From the NCBI GenBank assembly GCA_035295665.1, contig DATGIQ010000503.1, positions 1-30,927 of the forward strand: DNA of 30,927 nt, written 5' to 3'. The position numbers and the translations under genes are program-made. This document shows positions 17,047 through 24,943 of the stretch, one piece after another (position 1 is the first letter of the stretch; each line of letters starts with the position of its first letter). The stretch is from DATGIQ01 sp035295665. Lineage in GTDB: Bacteria > Planctomycetota > Planctomycetia > Gemmatales > Gemmataceae. The notes under the pieces were generated by a model. It saw nothing but the letters and a program-made list of their open reading frames with translations, was not told the DNA's origin and did not search any database.

Positions 17047-17451
17047 ATAAGCTCCCATCGCGGTAATCATGTACAGGTTCCGGAACCGGAACTCGAGCGG
17101 GCGTCAGCGGGAACGCGGGGCCCCGCATTGTGCGAGCCGACACCTATGATCTGGCCGGCGTCATTCAGTGCGGTTGCATCCAGTAACGTCCAACCGAAAA
17201 TGGCAACGGCGGTGCCTGTACCAAAATTGGTAGCGCTGCCGTTTTGCCAGAGGGTTGTTTGACCCGCGCTGCTGCCAACCACCTGGCCAGAATTGATCGA
17301 ATTCGTTGACCCCGTGTGCAACGCTGCTGGTGGCAAAATCACGGACCAACCCGAAGTCGGCAACCGCATTGTCGGCAGCCGCGGGGCGAGCCTCGATCCC
17401 GAGTACCGCGAAGAGAAGAAACAGGTAGGCACGTGGTGATAGAACACGCAT
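17047..17451 (-). pseudogene. frameshifted HAF-repeat protein with PEP-CTERM-like end
   Basis: Starting at ATG 17451, with GGGGGAT upstream, the frame gives a good signal peptide (MRVLSPRAYLFLLFAVLGIEA, cleavage near ARPAAA) and then VAHGVNEF. A frameshift at about 17295-17310 moves the reading to INSGQVVGSSAGQTTLWQNG and ALNDAGQIIGVGSHN. These are typical HAF-family extracellular repeats (A-x-x-I-N-x-x-G-Q-V-V-G). A second shift near 17105-17120 would restore FPLTPARVPVPEP, the start of a PEP-CTERM motif, but the hydrophobic segment is missing and a stop follows within about ten codons. With two frameshifts and a lost tail the gene is very probably dead. It may once have encoded a small exported surface protein sorted by an exosortase. 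Confidence 0.65.
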
Positions 17452-17576
17452 CGGGCCATCCCCCAGGACGCACCGCGAGAAAGGAGATCAGCGGATCATG
17501 AGACGACGTCCGAGTTCCGGGCGCGATGTTTCGTCCAACGTGTCGCTAGCGATACGAGTATGATTTCAGCGACGCG

Positions 17577-18086
17577 CTACTTGCACAGCCGGGTGATATG
17601 CCGCAACATGTCGCGGACCGAGATGACGCCCACCGGCAATCCATCCTTGAGCACCGGCAGATGGCGGTAGCCGCCCACATCCATTTTGTGCAGAGCGAAG
17701 GCAAGCGTGTCGGTCGCCGTCACCGTTTCCGGGTTGGCCGTCATGAATTGCCGGACCGGCAGGCCATCGTACGATTCGTGTAAGCCCGCTACCTTGGTCA
17801 GGAGGTCGCGCTCGCTGAAGATTCCCAGCAGCTTTCCGTGATCGTCCACGATCAACAACGCACCGATGTCCTGATCGAGCAGGATTTCCATGGTGGCGCG
17901 CACGGTCACGTGCGGCCGAACCGTGATCGGCTTCTTGGGCTGTAGCACACTGACAGGATCTTCCATGAGACTCCGCTCGATCCGCGTGTGGGCGATGGGT
18001 CGATCGAGCTGCGTCAAATCCATCAGACAATGGCTACACTCTTCGCTGCCCGGCAGGTTGTCGTGACCGCAGTGGGGGCAAATCAT
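17577..18086 (-). CDS. zinc ribbon-CBS pair protein
   Basis: This 169-residue cytoplasmic protein joins a short N-terminal zinc ribbon (Cys3, Cys6, Cys17, Cys20 in CPHCGHDN...CSHC) to two CBS motifs, at about 50-107 and 112-167. The CBS pair (Bateman module) shows the usual endings LLGIFSERDLL and PVGVISVRDML with a GGYRHLPVL core. Such modules usually bind AMP, ATP or S-adenosyl groups and act as energy or cofactor sensors. It is the last gene of a minus-strand series after korA and korB and begins 78 bp after the korB stop, with a palindromic repeat in the gap. It shares the HLPV...VGVxSV pattern with the CBS protein at the other end of the series, so the two are probably related. The ligand is unknown. 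Confidence 0.85.
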   Translation of the reverse strand: MICPHCGHDNLPGSEECSHCLMDLTQLDRPIAHTRIERSLMEDPVSVLQPKKPITVRPHVTVRATMEILLDQDIGALLIVDDHGKLLGIFSERDLLTKVAGLHESYDGLPVRQFMTANPETVTATDTLAFALHKMDVGGYRHLPVLKDGLPVGVISVRDMLRHITRLCK

Positions 18087-18093
18087 GAATCAG

Positions 18094-18165
18094 GTCCGTA
18101 GTCCATGGTCCGTGGCCCGTAGTCCGTAGCCGACGGCTACGGACCATGGACGACGGACTACGGAC
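18094..18165. repeat. palindromic GTCCGTAGTCC repeat between korB and the CBS gene
   Basis: GTCCGTAGTCC (18094-18104) is inverted as GGACTACGGAC (18155-18165). Inside it GTCCGTAGCC (18122-18131) pairs with GGCTACGGAC (18135-18144) across a 3-nt loop, and CCATGG units lie between. The whole 72 bp can fold into a long hairpin made of repeated GTCCGTAG and CCATGG words. It reaches the korB stop codon (18165-18167). The pattern looks like a REP/MITE-type repeat. Confidence 0.75.
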
Positions 18166-19193
18166 TATTTCGCTTCTACCACCCAGGTATCGTCGCTGGT
18201 GAAGAGATCTTCCAGCTTGCCGCGGCCCTTGGCGCGGATGACATCTTCGAGCTGCCGGTTGAGTAATTCATCGTACGTCGGCCGCTGGACGCAGCGGAAG
18301 ACGCCGACGCATTCCGGGAAGCGCGGATAAACCATCCGGCTCAACAGATAAGCCAGACTCGGCTCCTCGGCACTTTCATCGTGAATAAGCAAATCGTCGA
18401 CACTGATGCCATTCCCCAGCGTGACCACCTCCGGATCAAGGCCGTTGAGCCGGATCCCCTTGGTGCGATCCTTGCCGAAGATCAATGGCTTGCGGTGTTC
18501 CAGATAAAGCGTGTTGTCGGCTTTGATGCCCTTGTCGGTGGCATACTCGAACACGCCGTCGTTGAAGATCTTGCAGTTCTGATACACCTCAACAAAGGCC
18601 GATCCCCTGTGCGCGGCTGCGCGGCGCAGCGTTTCCGTGAGATGGGCCACATCGACATCAACCGTGCGGGCAACAAAGGTCGCCTCGGCGCCGATGGCCA
18701 GCGACAGCGGACGCAGCGGGTTGTCGATCGATCCGAGCGGGCTCGACTTGGTGCGCGTTCCCGTGCGGGAAGTCGGTGAATATTGGCCTTTGGTCAGGCC
18801 ATAGATTTCGTTGTTGAACAAAACGACTTTCATGTCCACATTGCGGCGGATGGCGTGGATTAAGTGGTTGCCACCGATCGACAAGCCGTCGCCATCCCCG
18901 GTAATCACCCAGACCTGAAGATCGGGGCGACACACTTTCAATCCGGTGGCAAACGTCGGTGCGCGGCCATGGATGCTATGAAAGCCATAGGTATTCATGT
19001 AATACGGGAACCGGCTGGAGCAGCCGATTCCTGAGATGAACACCATCTTCTCCCTGGGAAAGTTCAACCCGGCGAGCGCCTTCTTCATCTGCGCCAGGAT
19101 CGAATAGTCGCCGCAACCCGGACACCATCGAACATCCTGATCACTGGCCAGGTCTTTAGCCGTCAACGTAGGTAAGGACGTAGCCGTCGCCAT
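18165..19193 (-). CDS. korB: 2-oxoacid:ferredoxin oxidoreductase subunit beta (KorB-like)
   Basis: This is the thiamine-diphosphate-binding beta subunit of a 2-oxoacid:ferredoxin oxidoreductase, most like 2-oxoglutarate synthase. That enzyme interconverts a 2-oxoacid plus CoA with acyl-CoA, CO2 and reduced ferredoxin. The ThDP motif runs from GDGDGLSIGG (from residue 99) to VVLFNN (about 127). WCPGCGDY (23-30), ISGIGCSSRFPYY and HSIHGRA are conserved in KorB-type subunits. No ferredoxin domain is fused, and the 342-residue length is normal. GAGGAG sits just before the ATG at 19193. It lies 149 bp after korA and upstream of a CBS gene on the same strand. Substrate assignment to 2-oxoglutarate rather than pyruvate is by family resemblance. 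Confidence 0.9.
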   Translation of the reverse strand: MATATSLPTLTAKDLASDQDVRWCPGCGDYSILAQMKKALAGLNFPREKMVFISGIGCSSRFPYYMNTYGFHSIHGRAPTFATGLKVCRPDLQVWVITGDGDGLSIGGNHLIHAIRRNVDMKVVLFNNEIYGLTKGQYSPTSRTGTRTKSSPLGSIDNPLRPLSLAIGAEATFVARTVDVDVAHLTETLRRAAAHRGSAFVEVYQNCKIFNDGVFEYATDKGIKADNTLYLEHRKPLIFGKDRTKGIRLNGLDPEVVTLGNGISVDDLLIHDESAEEPSLAYLLSRMVYPRFPECVGVFRCVQRPTYDELLNRQLEDVIRAKGRGKLEDLFTSDDTWVVEAK

Positions 19194-19342
19194 AAAGCTC
19201 CTCTGTGTTCTGAAACAGGCACCGCCGGTGGCAGCCCCACGAAATCACCATCGTATGCAGAGATGCCGAGGCTGCCCAGGACATCTCTTGTTGTATGTAT
19301 TCTATGCCTTTCCGAACGTGCAGACCTACTCCGCCAGATGGT

Positions 19343-21244
19343 TTACGAAGCCTTTGCGGACAAGATCTGCTCAATTTTCTCTTCGATCTCACTCACCAGG
19401 AACGGCCGACCCTGAATCTTGTTCAGTCCAATGGCATCGACCAGGAACTCTCCCCGCAGCAATAAGCGGAGCTGCCCAGCGTTCAGCTCGGGCACGAGGA
19501 CTTTCCGATACCGTTTGAGGACGGCTCCCACGTTTCGCGGCATCGGATTGAGATATCGCAAGTGTGCTTGGGCCACCTTGTAGCCCTTGCGCTGAGCCCG
19601 CTGCACGGCCGAGACGATGGCCCCATAGGTTCCTCCCCAACCGATCACCAGCAAATCCCCTTCGGGCGGTCCATTGACTTCCAGCAGCGGGATCTCGTTG
19701 GCGATGTTGGCGATCTTCTGGGCGCGCGTTCGGATCATGTGCTCATGGTTGGCGGGATCGTAACTGACGTTCCCCGTGATGTCTTCCTTTTCCAGACCGC
19801 CAATGCGATGCTCCAGCCCCGGCGTGCCAGGGATGGCCCACTGCCGCACCAGCCGCTCGTCCCGTTTGTAGGGGAGGAAGTGGGCTTCACCGTTGCCGTT
19901 GCTGCCGGGCGCTTGCGGATGCCGGACGACGATCTTGGGAAGGTCTTCCACATTCGGAATGAGCCACGGCTCGGCACCGTTGGCCAGGTATCCGTCGGAC
20001 AGCAAGAACACGGGCGTCATGAAGCCGACCGCCAGGCGGACCGCCTCGAAAATCATGTTGAAGCAATCCGCGGGCGAACAGGGAGCGACGATGGCAGCCG
20101 GGCACTCGCCGTTGCGGCCAAACATCGCCTGAAGCAGGTCGGCCTGTTCCGTCTTGGTCGGCAGGCCGGTACTCGGCCCCCCGCGCTGCACGTCGATGAT
20201 GACGACCGGCATTTCGGTCATGACCGCCAAGCCAATCGCTTCTGATTTGAGACAAACGCCGGGACCGCTCGTCGCCGTCACGCCCAGGGCCCCGCCAAAG
20301 GATGCCCCGATGGCCATGCCGATGGCGGCAATTTCATCTTCCGCCTGCACGGTTCGGACGCCGAAGCGTTTCATTTCCGACAGGTTATGCAAAATATCAC
20401 TGGCCGGAGTGATGGGATAGCTCGCGTAGACGACGGCCTTATTCATCAACGTGGCGGCCGATACGAGCCCGATCGCCAAGGCCTCGTTGCCAGTAATCTT
20501 GCGGTAGCGGCCGGGCTTGATGGGTGCCGGCGCGACACTGTAATGAACCGGCAACGATTCCGTGGTTTCGCCGTAATGGTAGCCAGCCTTGAGGGTGCGC
20601 GTGTTGGCTTCGAGGACCGCCGGATTCTTGGCAAACTTTTCACGGATGTAGCGGAGCGTCGGTTCCAGGGGGCGTTCATACAGCCAGTAAACAAGCCCCA
20701 ATGCGAAAAAGTTCTTGCACCGATCGGCTTCCCGCGGGCTCAGCTTGACATCAGCGACGGCTTCGCGGTTCAACGTATTGATCGGGATCCGGAACACGCG
20801 ATAGTTCTTCAGCGAGCCGTCCTCGAGTGGATTGGTCGTGTAGCCGGCCTTGTGCAAATCGTTGTTGGAGAACGCATCGCTATTGAGGATCAAAATTCCA
20901 TTCGCCTGGAGATCCTTCAAATTCGTCTTGAGGGCGGCCGGGTTCATGGCCACCAGGGCATCCAGTTGATCGCCGGGAGTGTGAATATCTTGGCTGCTGA
21001 AATGAACTTGAAATCCCGAGACGCCGGCCAGTGTGCCCACCGGGGCGCGAATCTCCGCGGGGAAGTCGGGCAGGGTGCTGATATCGTTGCCCAGGATGGC
21101 GGAGGCGTTGGTGAACTGAGTACCGGCAAGCTGCATCCCGTCCCCGGAGTCCCCAGCGAAGCGAATCGTTGCCGAATCCAGCGGAACGACCTCCGCGGGT
21201 CGAGAGCCAGGTCTTTTCTCACTCGTGGGATTGGATACCGTCAT
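19343..21244 (-). CDS. korA: 2-oxoacid:ferredoxin oxidoreductase, fused gamma-alpha subunit (KorA-like)
   Basis: This is the partner of KorB. The N-terminal domain (about 20-200) is the gamma domain, opening with IRFAGDSGDGMQLAGTQF. The alpha pyrimidine-binding domain follows from about 260, with YPITPASD (from residue 276), QAEDEIAAIGMAIGA, TATSGPG and QRGGPSTGLPTKTEQ. The C-terminal domain includes LLVIGWGGTYGAI. The gamma-alpha order in a 633-residue chain matches the fused KorA form found in Bacteroidetes and planctomycetes. The start at 21244 has GAGG 5 nt upstream; an upstream in-frame ATG would add 29 unconserved residues. A CBS-pair gene ends 99 bp upstream on the same strand, so the four genes may be co-transcribed. 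The enzyme would feed low-potential electrons to ferredoxin, or fix CO2 in reverse. Confidence 0.92.
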   Translation of the reverse strand: MTVSNPTSEKRPGSRPAEVVPLDSATIRFAGDSGDGMQLAGTQFTNASAILGNDISTLPDFPAEIRAPVGTLAGVSGFQVHFSSQDIHTPGDQLDALVAMNPAALKTNLKDLQANGILILNSDAFSNNDLHKAGYTTNPLEDGSLKNYRVFRIPINTLNREAVADVKLSPREADRCKNFFALGLVYWLYERPLEPTLRYIREKFAKNPAVLEANTRTLKAGYHYGETTESLPVHYSVAPAPIKPGRYRKITGNEALAIGLVSAATLMNKAVVYASYPITPASDILHNLSEMKRFGVRTVQAEDEIAAIGMAIGASFGGALGVTATSGPGVCLKSEAIGLAVMTEMPVVIIDVQRGGPSTGLPTKTEQADLLQAMFGRNGECPAAIVAPCSPADCFNMIFEAVRLAVGFMTPVFLLSDGYLANGAEPWLIPNVEDLPKIVVRHPQAPGSNGNGEAHFLPYKRDERLVRQWAIPGTPGLEHRIGGLEKEDITGNVSYDPANHEHMIRTRAQKIANIANEIPLLEVNGPPEGDLLVIGWGGTYGAIVSAVQRAQRKGYKVAQAHLRYLNPMPRNVGAVLKRYRKVLVPELNAGQLRLLLRGEFLVDAIGLNKIQGRPFLVSEIEEKIEQILSAKAS

Positions 21245-21272
21245 GGAAACCTCAGTACCTTTTTTGATCGTT

Positions 21273-21340
21273 GATTTTGGATTGTCTGGAAGCACCACAC
21301 CGACCGCTCTTGTGCCCTCGCCCGTCTCCAATCCAAAATC
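21273..21340. repeat. 12-bp inverted repeat between CBS gene and korA
   Basis: GATTTTGGATTG (21273-21284) is inverted as CAATCCAAAATC (21329-21340), separated by 44 nt. It fills most of the gap between the upstream CBS gene stop and the korA ribosome binding site. The sequence is AT-richer than its neighbours. It could be a dispersed repeat or an attenuating hairpin; a role is not shown. Confidence 0.6.
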
Positions 21341-21343
21341 GCG

Positions 21344-21811
21344 TTAGGCCCCTTCCGGTCGCTGCTGGACGACATCGAGGGCCGGCGGCAAATTATAAAT
21401 CGTCGCAGGAAAATGCTCGGCCAGGTAATGCACGATCCGTTTGACCGAGAGAACACCCACCACCCGATTGACCTCGTCGACGACGGGAAGATGGCGGTAG
21501 CCGCCCTCTTCCATGCGCCGCACGGCAGCGCCGATCGGTTCCGTGCAATGAACGGCAACGGGGTCTGGGGTCATACACTGTGCGACCGTCAGGGTCAAGG
21601 GCTTCCCCGGCGCTAACACCCGCCGCAGCAAATCCCGCTCGGTGAAGATGCCTACCATGCGCTCCCCTTCGCAAACCAACAGGCAGCCGACGCCTTCGTG
21701 GCGCATCAGAGCCGCTGCCTCGGCGACCGTTTGCGTCGGACGGATTCGTAAGGGCGGCGAAGGATGGAGGCGCGAAACACTGTCAATCTTCAGAGTCTTG
21801 GCAAGGTCCAT
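21344..21811 (-). CDS. CBS domain-pair protein upstream of korA
   Basis: This 155-residue protein consists almost entirely of two CBS motifs, at about 15-75 (ending MVGIFTERDLLRRVL) and 85-140 (EGGYRHLPVVDEVNRVVGVLSV). ATG at 21811 is chosen because the conserved part begins soon after it (MDLAKTLKIDSV); a start at 21979 would add 56 residues without family character. No strong Shine-Dalgarno is seen. Isolated CBS pairs usually dimerise and bind adenine nucleotides. It is the first gene of the minus-strand series CBS-korA-korB-CBS, so control of, or response to, the 2-oxoacid oxidoreductase is a reasonable guess. There is no zinc ribbon, unlike the second CBS protein. Confidence 0.85.
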   Translation of the reverse strand: MDLAKTLKIDSVSRLHPSPPLRIRPTQTVAEAAALMRHEGVGCLLVCEGERMVGIFTERDLLRRVLAPGKPLTLTVAQCMTPDPVAVHCTEPIGAAVRRMEEGGYRHLPVVDEVNRVVGVLSVKRIVHYLAEHFPATIYNLPPALDVVQQRPEGA

Positions 21812-22255
21812 ATCAACGTCTCGCCGTCCGTCCGGGAGCACCGGCGGACAGGGCAAGAAGGGTAACCCGAGCGTTCTCTGTTCCCGGCGAACTCCAAGGA
21901 CCGCCCTGTTTAGAATAGCACTTGCGGCCCTGGCTGGCCCGAAAATCTTTAGCCCTTGTCCAGTTTGCCGGCCTCTCACGATCCAACGCGCCAGCTCCGA
22001 CGGCGCATCTGGCTGTGTATATGCCCATAGGAATTCTCAGCAAAAGCGAAGGCAAAGGCAAGGGCGAAAAAAAGGCCCCTGGTGGCAGTGGTTTGTGGCT
22101 CGGAAAATTGCGCGAGGGCGAAACGGCAGGGAGCCAATTCGGCCTACTTCATCGCCCAGAGTTGCAAGCTATAGTTCCGGAAGATGGCCTGGCCTTCGGT
22201 GCCCCGATGCGAACGGGGTTCGGGCGAAGCTACGTGGGAGAAGGAGGTTTGCCTG
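21812..22255. promoter_or_regulatory. divergent intergenic region
   Basis: These 440 bp separate the minus-strand CBS-kor series from the + strand FHA/HD-GYP gene and must hold promoters for both. No confident -35/-10 pair was found. A purine-rich run of GGCAAA/GGCGAA words lies at about 22042-22075. Short frames here lack motifs. The AAGGAGG Shine-Dalgarno of the + strand gene is at 22240-22246. Confidence 0.5.
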
Positions 22256-23803
22256 ATGCGCTCCATTCGTCTGCGCCGGATCGGGCGCGACGGCGAGGAC
22301 AAAGCCTGGGAGTCGTCGGTGCGGTTGCGGATCGGACGGCTGGAGACGCTGGAAATCAGCGTCGATGATACCTCGGTCAGCCGCCAGCATGCGGAGGTGT
22401 ATGCTACCAGCCGCGGTTGGCGCGTGCGCGATCTGAAAAGCACCAACGGCACCTTTTTGAACGGCAGCCGCCTTGCCTCCGCCGATTGGCCGTTGCGGAC
22501 GCATGATATCATCAAATGCGGCAACATCACCTTCGTAGTCGAAGAGTTAAAGAACGGCCGCGGGCTGGAGCCGACGGACAATCCCGAACAGCTTGTGGTC
22601 GAAGCCACGGCCGCTTGCACATGGGAAGATGCTTTCGAGGGATTGGCTTACGACCGCAACCGTTGTCCGCGGCCGGGGGAACAGTTGTTGGCGCTGCTCC
22701 GCGCCGGTCACCATCTAGGACATCTGGATGATCAAGAAGAGCTGCTCCATTCCATCCTGAACGATGCGGTCAGTGCCCTGGATGCGCAACGCGGTGCGAT
22801 TGTGCTGGCGGAGGGACCCGAGGATGAGCTACACCTGCGGGCCCTGGCCACCGGCCGCGGGGAAGTGCCCAGCCGGCCGGCCTATAGCCACAGCCTGGCG
22901 CAGCGCAGCTTCAGTCGCTCGGAGTCGGTCCTTTGTCACCGGGTCGACGAAGACCCAGAGCTGGCCATGGCCCAAAGCATCGCCGAGGGAGCGATGGCAT
23001 CGGTGCTGTGCGTGCTGTTGCGCACCCCCCGTCGCCGAATCGGCGTCCTGCACCTCGACCGTGGGCCGCTCCAGGCGCCTTTCACCAAGGAGGATCTGCA
23101 CCTGGCCGATGCGTTGGCGGCCAACGTTTCTGCCGGCATTGAAAGCGCTTTTCTGTTGCAGAAACGAGAAGACCTGTTCCTGAGTCTCATCACCTTCCTC
23201 GCCCAAGCCGTGGAGCTGCGCGATGATTATACCGGCGGGCACACCAACCGGGTGACCCGGTATGCGGAGATGCTCGGACGCAAATTGAATGTCTCGGCGA
23301 GCGATTTCCGCTGGATCCGTCTGGGTACCCCACTCCACGACATCGGCAAGATCGGCATCGACGATTCCATCCTGAAAAAACCCGGGCCGTTGACCCCTGC
23401 GGAGTTCAAGATCATGCAGGCCCACACCGTAAAGGGGGCCATGTTCCTGGCCAACCTTCCCGATTTGGCACCCATGATTCCAATCGTTCGGTCCCATCAT
23501 GAGCGCTGGGATGGAAAAGGTTATCCCGATGGCCTGGCCGGCGAGGCCATCCCCCGCCTGGCGCGAATTGTTGCCGTGGCCGACACCTTTGATGCCATGA
23601 CTTCGGACCGGCCCTACCGCAAGGGCATGGCCGCCGATGTGGCCTTTGCCGAAGTCGAGAAGCAAAGCGGCAAGCAGTTCGATCCGGAGTGTGCGGCGGC
23701 TTTCCTGGCGATCCGCGATGATATCGGGCCGGTGATGGAGCTCACGGCATCGAAGGTCACGGGCCCGACGGAGAATTTGAAACCGGTGCTTGCCAACGCT
23801 TAA
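22256..23803 (+). CDS. FHA-GAF-HD-GYP signalling protein (putative cyclic-di-GMP phosphodiesterase)
   Basis: This is a 515-residue cytoplasmic signalling protein of three modules. An FHA domain (about 5-100) has IGRLE, SRQHAE and STNGTFLNG, the phosphothreonine-binding residues. A GAF domain follows at about 165-305 (ALDAQRGAIVL, IGVLHLDR). The C-terminal HD-GYP domain (about 315-500) has HTNRVTRYAE, the HD pair in LHDIGKIGI (His361, Asp362), QAHTVKGA and HHERWDGKGYPDG (from 414), so all main motif residues are present. Such domains hydrolyse cyclic-di-GMP. AAGGAGG lies 9 nt before ATG 22256; an upstream in-frame start would add 24 unconserved residues. A WD40 gene starts 36 bp downstream. 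The FHA domain suggests input from Ser/Thr kinases, which are abundant in planctomycetes. Confidence 0.92.
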   Translation: MRSIRLRRIGRDGEDKAWESSVRLRIGRLETLEISVDDTSVSRQHAEVYATSRGWRVRDLKSTNGTFLNGSRLASADWPLRTHDIIKCGNITFVVEELKNGRGLEPTDNPEQLVVEATAACTWEDAFEGLAYDRNRCPRPGEQLLALLRAGHHLGHLDDQEELLHSILNDAVSALDAQRGAIVLAEGPEDELHLRALATGRGEVPSRPAYSHSLAQRSFSRSESVLCHRVDEDPELAMAQSIAEGAMASVLCVLLRTPRRRIGVLHLDRGPLQAPFTKEDLHLADALAANVSAGIESAFLLQKREDLFLSLITFLAQAVELRDDYTGGHTNRVTRYAEMLGRKLNVSASDFRWIRLGTPLHDIGKIGIDDSILKKPGPLTPAEFKIMQAHTVKGAMFLANLPDLAPMIPIVRSHHERWDGKGYPDGLAGEAIPRLARIVAVADTFDAMTSDRPYRKGMAADVAFAEVEKQSGKQFDPECAAAFLAIRDDIGPVMELTASKVTGPTENLKPVLANA

Positions 23804-23839
23804 CAGCCAGTGGCGTTCCGTGCGCTTTAGGGGAATACG

Positions 23840-24943
23840 GTGCCAAGCCTACGCATATTGACTTCAGGATCCGGACCTGGAGGGCACGACGGCGAAGTTT
23901 TCTGCTGTGCCTTCACCCACGACAATCAGTATGTGCTCTCCGGCGGTTGGGATGGGCATCTGCGGCTGTCGGAAAGCAACTCCGGAACCCCCGCAGCCGC
24001 ATTCCGGGCCAGCCACAAGCCGATCGCAGCCTGCGTCTGTTCCCCCGACGGCAAGCATCTCGTCTCCGGATGCCTGGAGGGCTTTCTCAGTTTCTGGGAT
24101 TCCGGCAGCCACCGGCCCGCTTCGAAGGTCCTGGCTCATGCCCGACCGATCTCCGCAATCGCTTATGCTCCGGACGGAAAGTTGTTGGCCACGGCATCCT
24201 GGGATCGGAGCCTGGCGTTGTGGGATCCCAACGGAGACCGTGATCGGCAGTCTCTGAATGGCCACTCCGATATCGTCGCCGGCTGTCGCTTCACGCCGGA
24301 CGGCCACTCACTCCTGTCGTGGTCGCACGATGGCACGGTTGGATTGTGGCAGGTGGCACCGGTCCAACGCCTGGCCTGGTTCCGCGGCCACAGCGATCGC
24401 GTCAACGCCGTGGCTATCTCTCCCGATGGGGCCCGCATGGCTTCCGCTTCGCGCGACCAATCCTTGAAGCTGTGGGATCTCCAGACCCATCAGGAGCTGG
24501 CTTCCTATTCCCTTACGGCCGAAGCCAAGGGCTGCTGCTTCTTGCTCGATGGGGAATCCCTGGTCGCCATCGATGCGCGCGGCCGGGTCACGTTGCATTC
24601 CCTTCCGGAGCTGGAATTACAGTCCGATCTGGCCACACGCCTGCCGGTCCAGTGTGCGGAATTGTCTTCATCCGGCAACCGGATTGCCGTAGGCTGTGGC
24701 AACGGACAGGTGCATCTGATTGCCATCGACGGCTTTGATTCCGCGCCGCTCCTGGTTAGCGCCACCCAGACGAGTAAACGCACCGCGACGCGGCTGCAAC
24801 GCTTTTTCGGCCGGGATCGGCTCACCCATGCCTATCATTGTACCTGCCCCGTTTGCCGGCAGGCCATCGAGCTGTCCGACAACCACATCGAACGCCCGCT
24901 GCCCTGTCCGGGCTGTCAGCGGCAGCTGCGAGTTGCCAAGTAA
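23840..24943 (+). CDS. WD40-repeat protein with C-terminal zinc ribbon
   Basis: This 367-residue protein is mostly a WD40 beta-propeller. Five repeats are clear, for example ending in LVSGCLEGFLSFWD, LATASWDRSLALWD and MASASRDQSLKLWD, and two weaker ones bring it to about seven blades (residues 15-310). After a basic linker the C-terminus carries two C-x2-C pairs (CPVCRQAIEL...PCPGCQRQ), a small zinc ribbon. There is no signal peptide, so a cytoplasmic scaffold role is likely. The start is GTG at 23840, preceded by AGGGG at a good distance. It is 36 bp after the HD-GYP gene and probably co-transcribed with it. The propeller could bring the phosphodiesterase to a partner, but no partner can be named. 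Confidence 0.87.
   Translation: MPSLRILTSGSGPGGHDGEVFCCAFTHDNQYVLSGGWDGHLRLSESNSGTPAAAFRASHKPIAACVCSPDGKHLVSGCLEGFLSFWDSGSHRPASKVLAHARPISAIAYAPDGKLLATASWDRSLALWDPNGDRDRQSLNGHSDIVAGCRFTPDGHSLLSWSHDGTVGLWQVAPVQRLAWFRGHSDRVNAVAISPDGARMASASRDQSLKLWDLQTHQELASYSLTAEAKGCCFLLDGESLVAIDARGRVTLHSLPELELQSDLATRLPVQCAELSSSGNRIAVGCGNGQVHLIAIDGFDSAPLLVSATQTSKRTATRLQRFFGRDRLTHAYHCTCPVCRQAIELSDNHIERPLPCPGCQRQLRVAK

Noticed and set aside
20387..21274. 295-residue + strand frame opposite korA
   Set aside because: It lies entirely opposite korA, which has all expected motifs, and shows no motif of its own.
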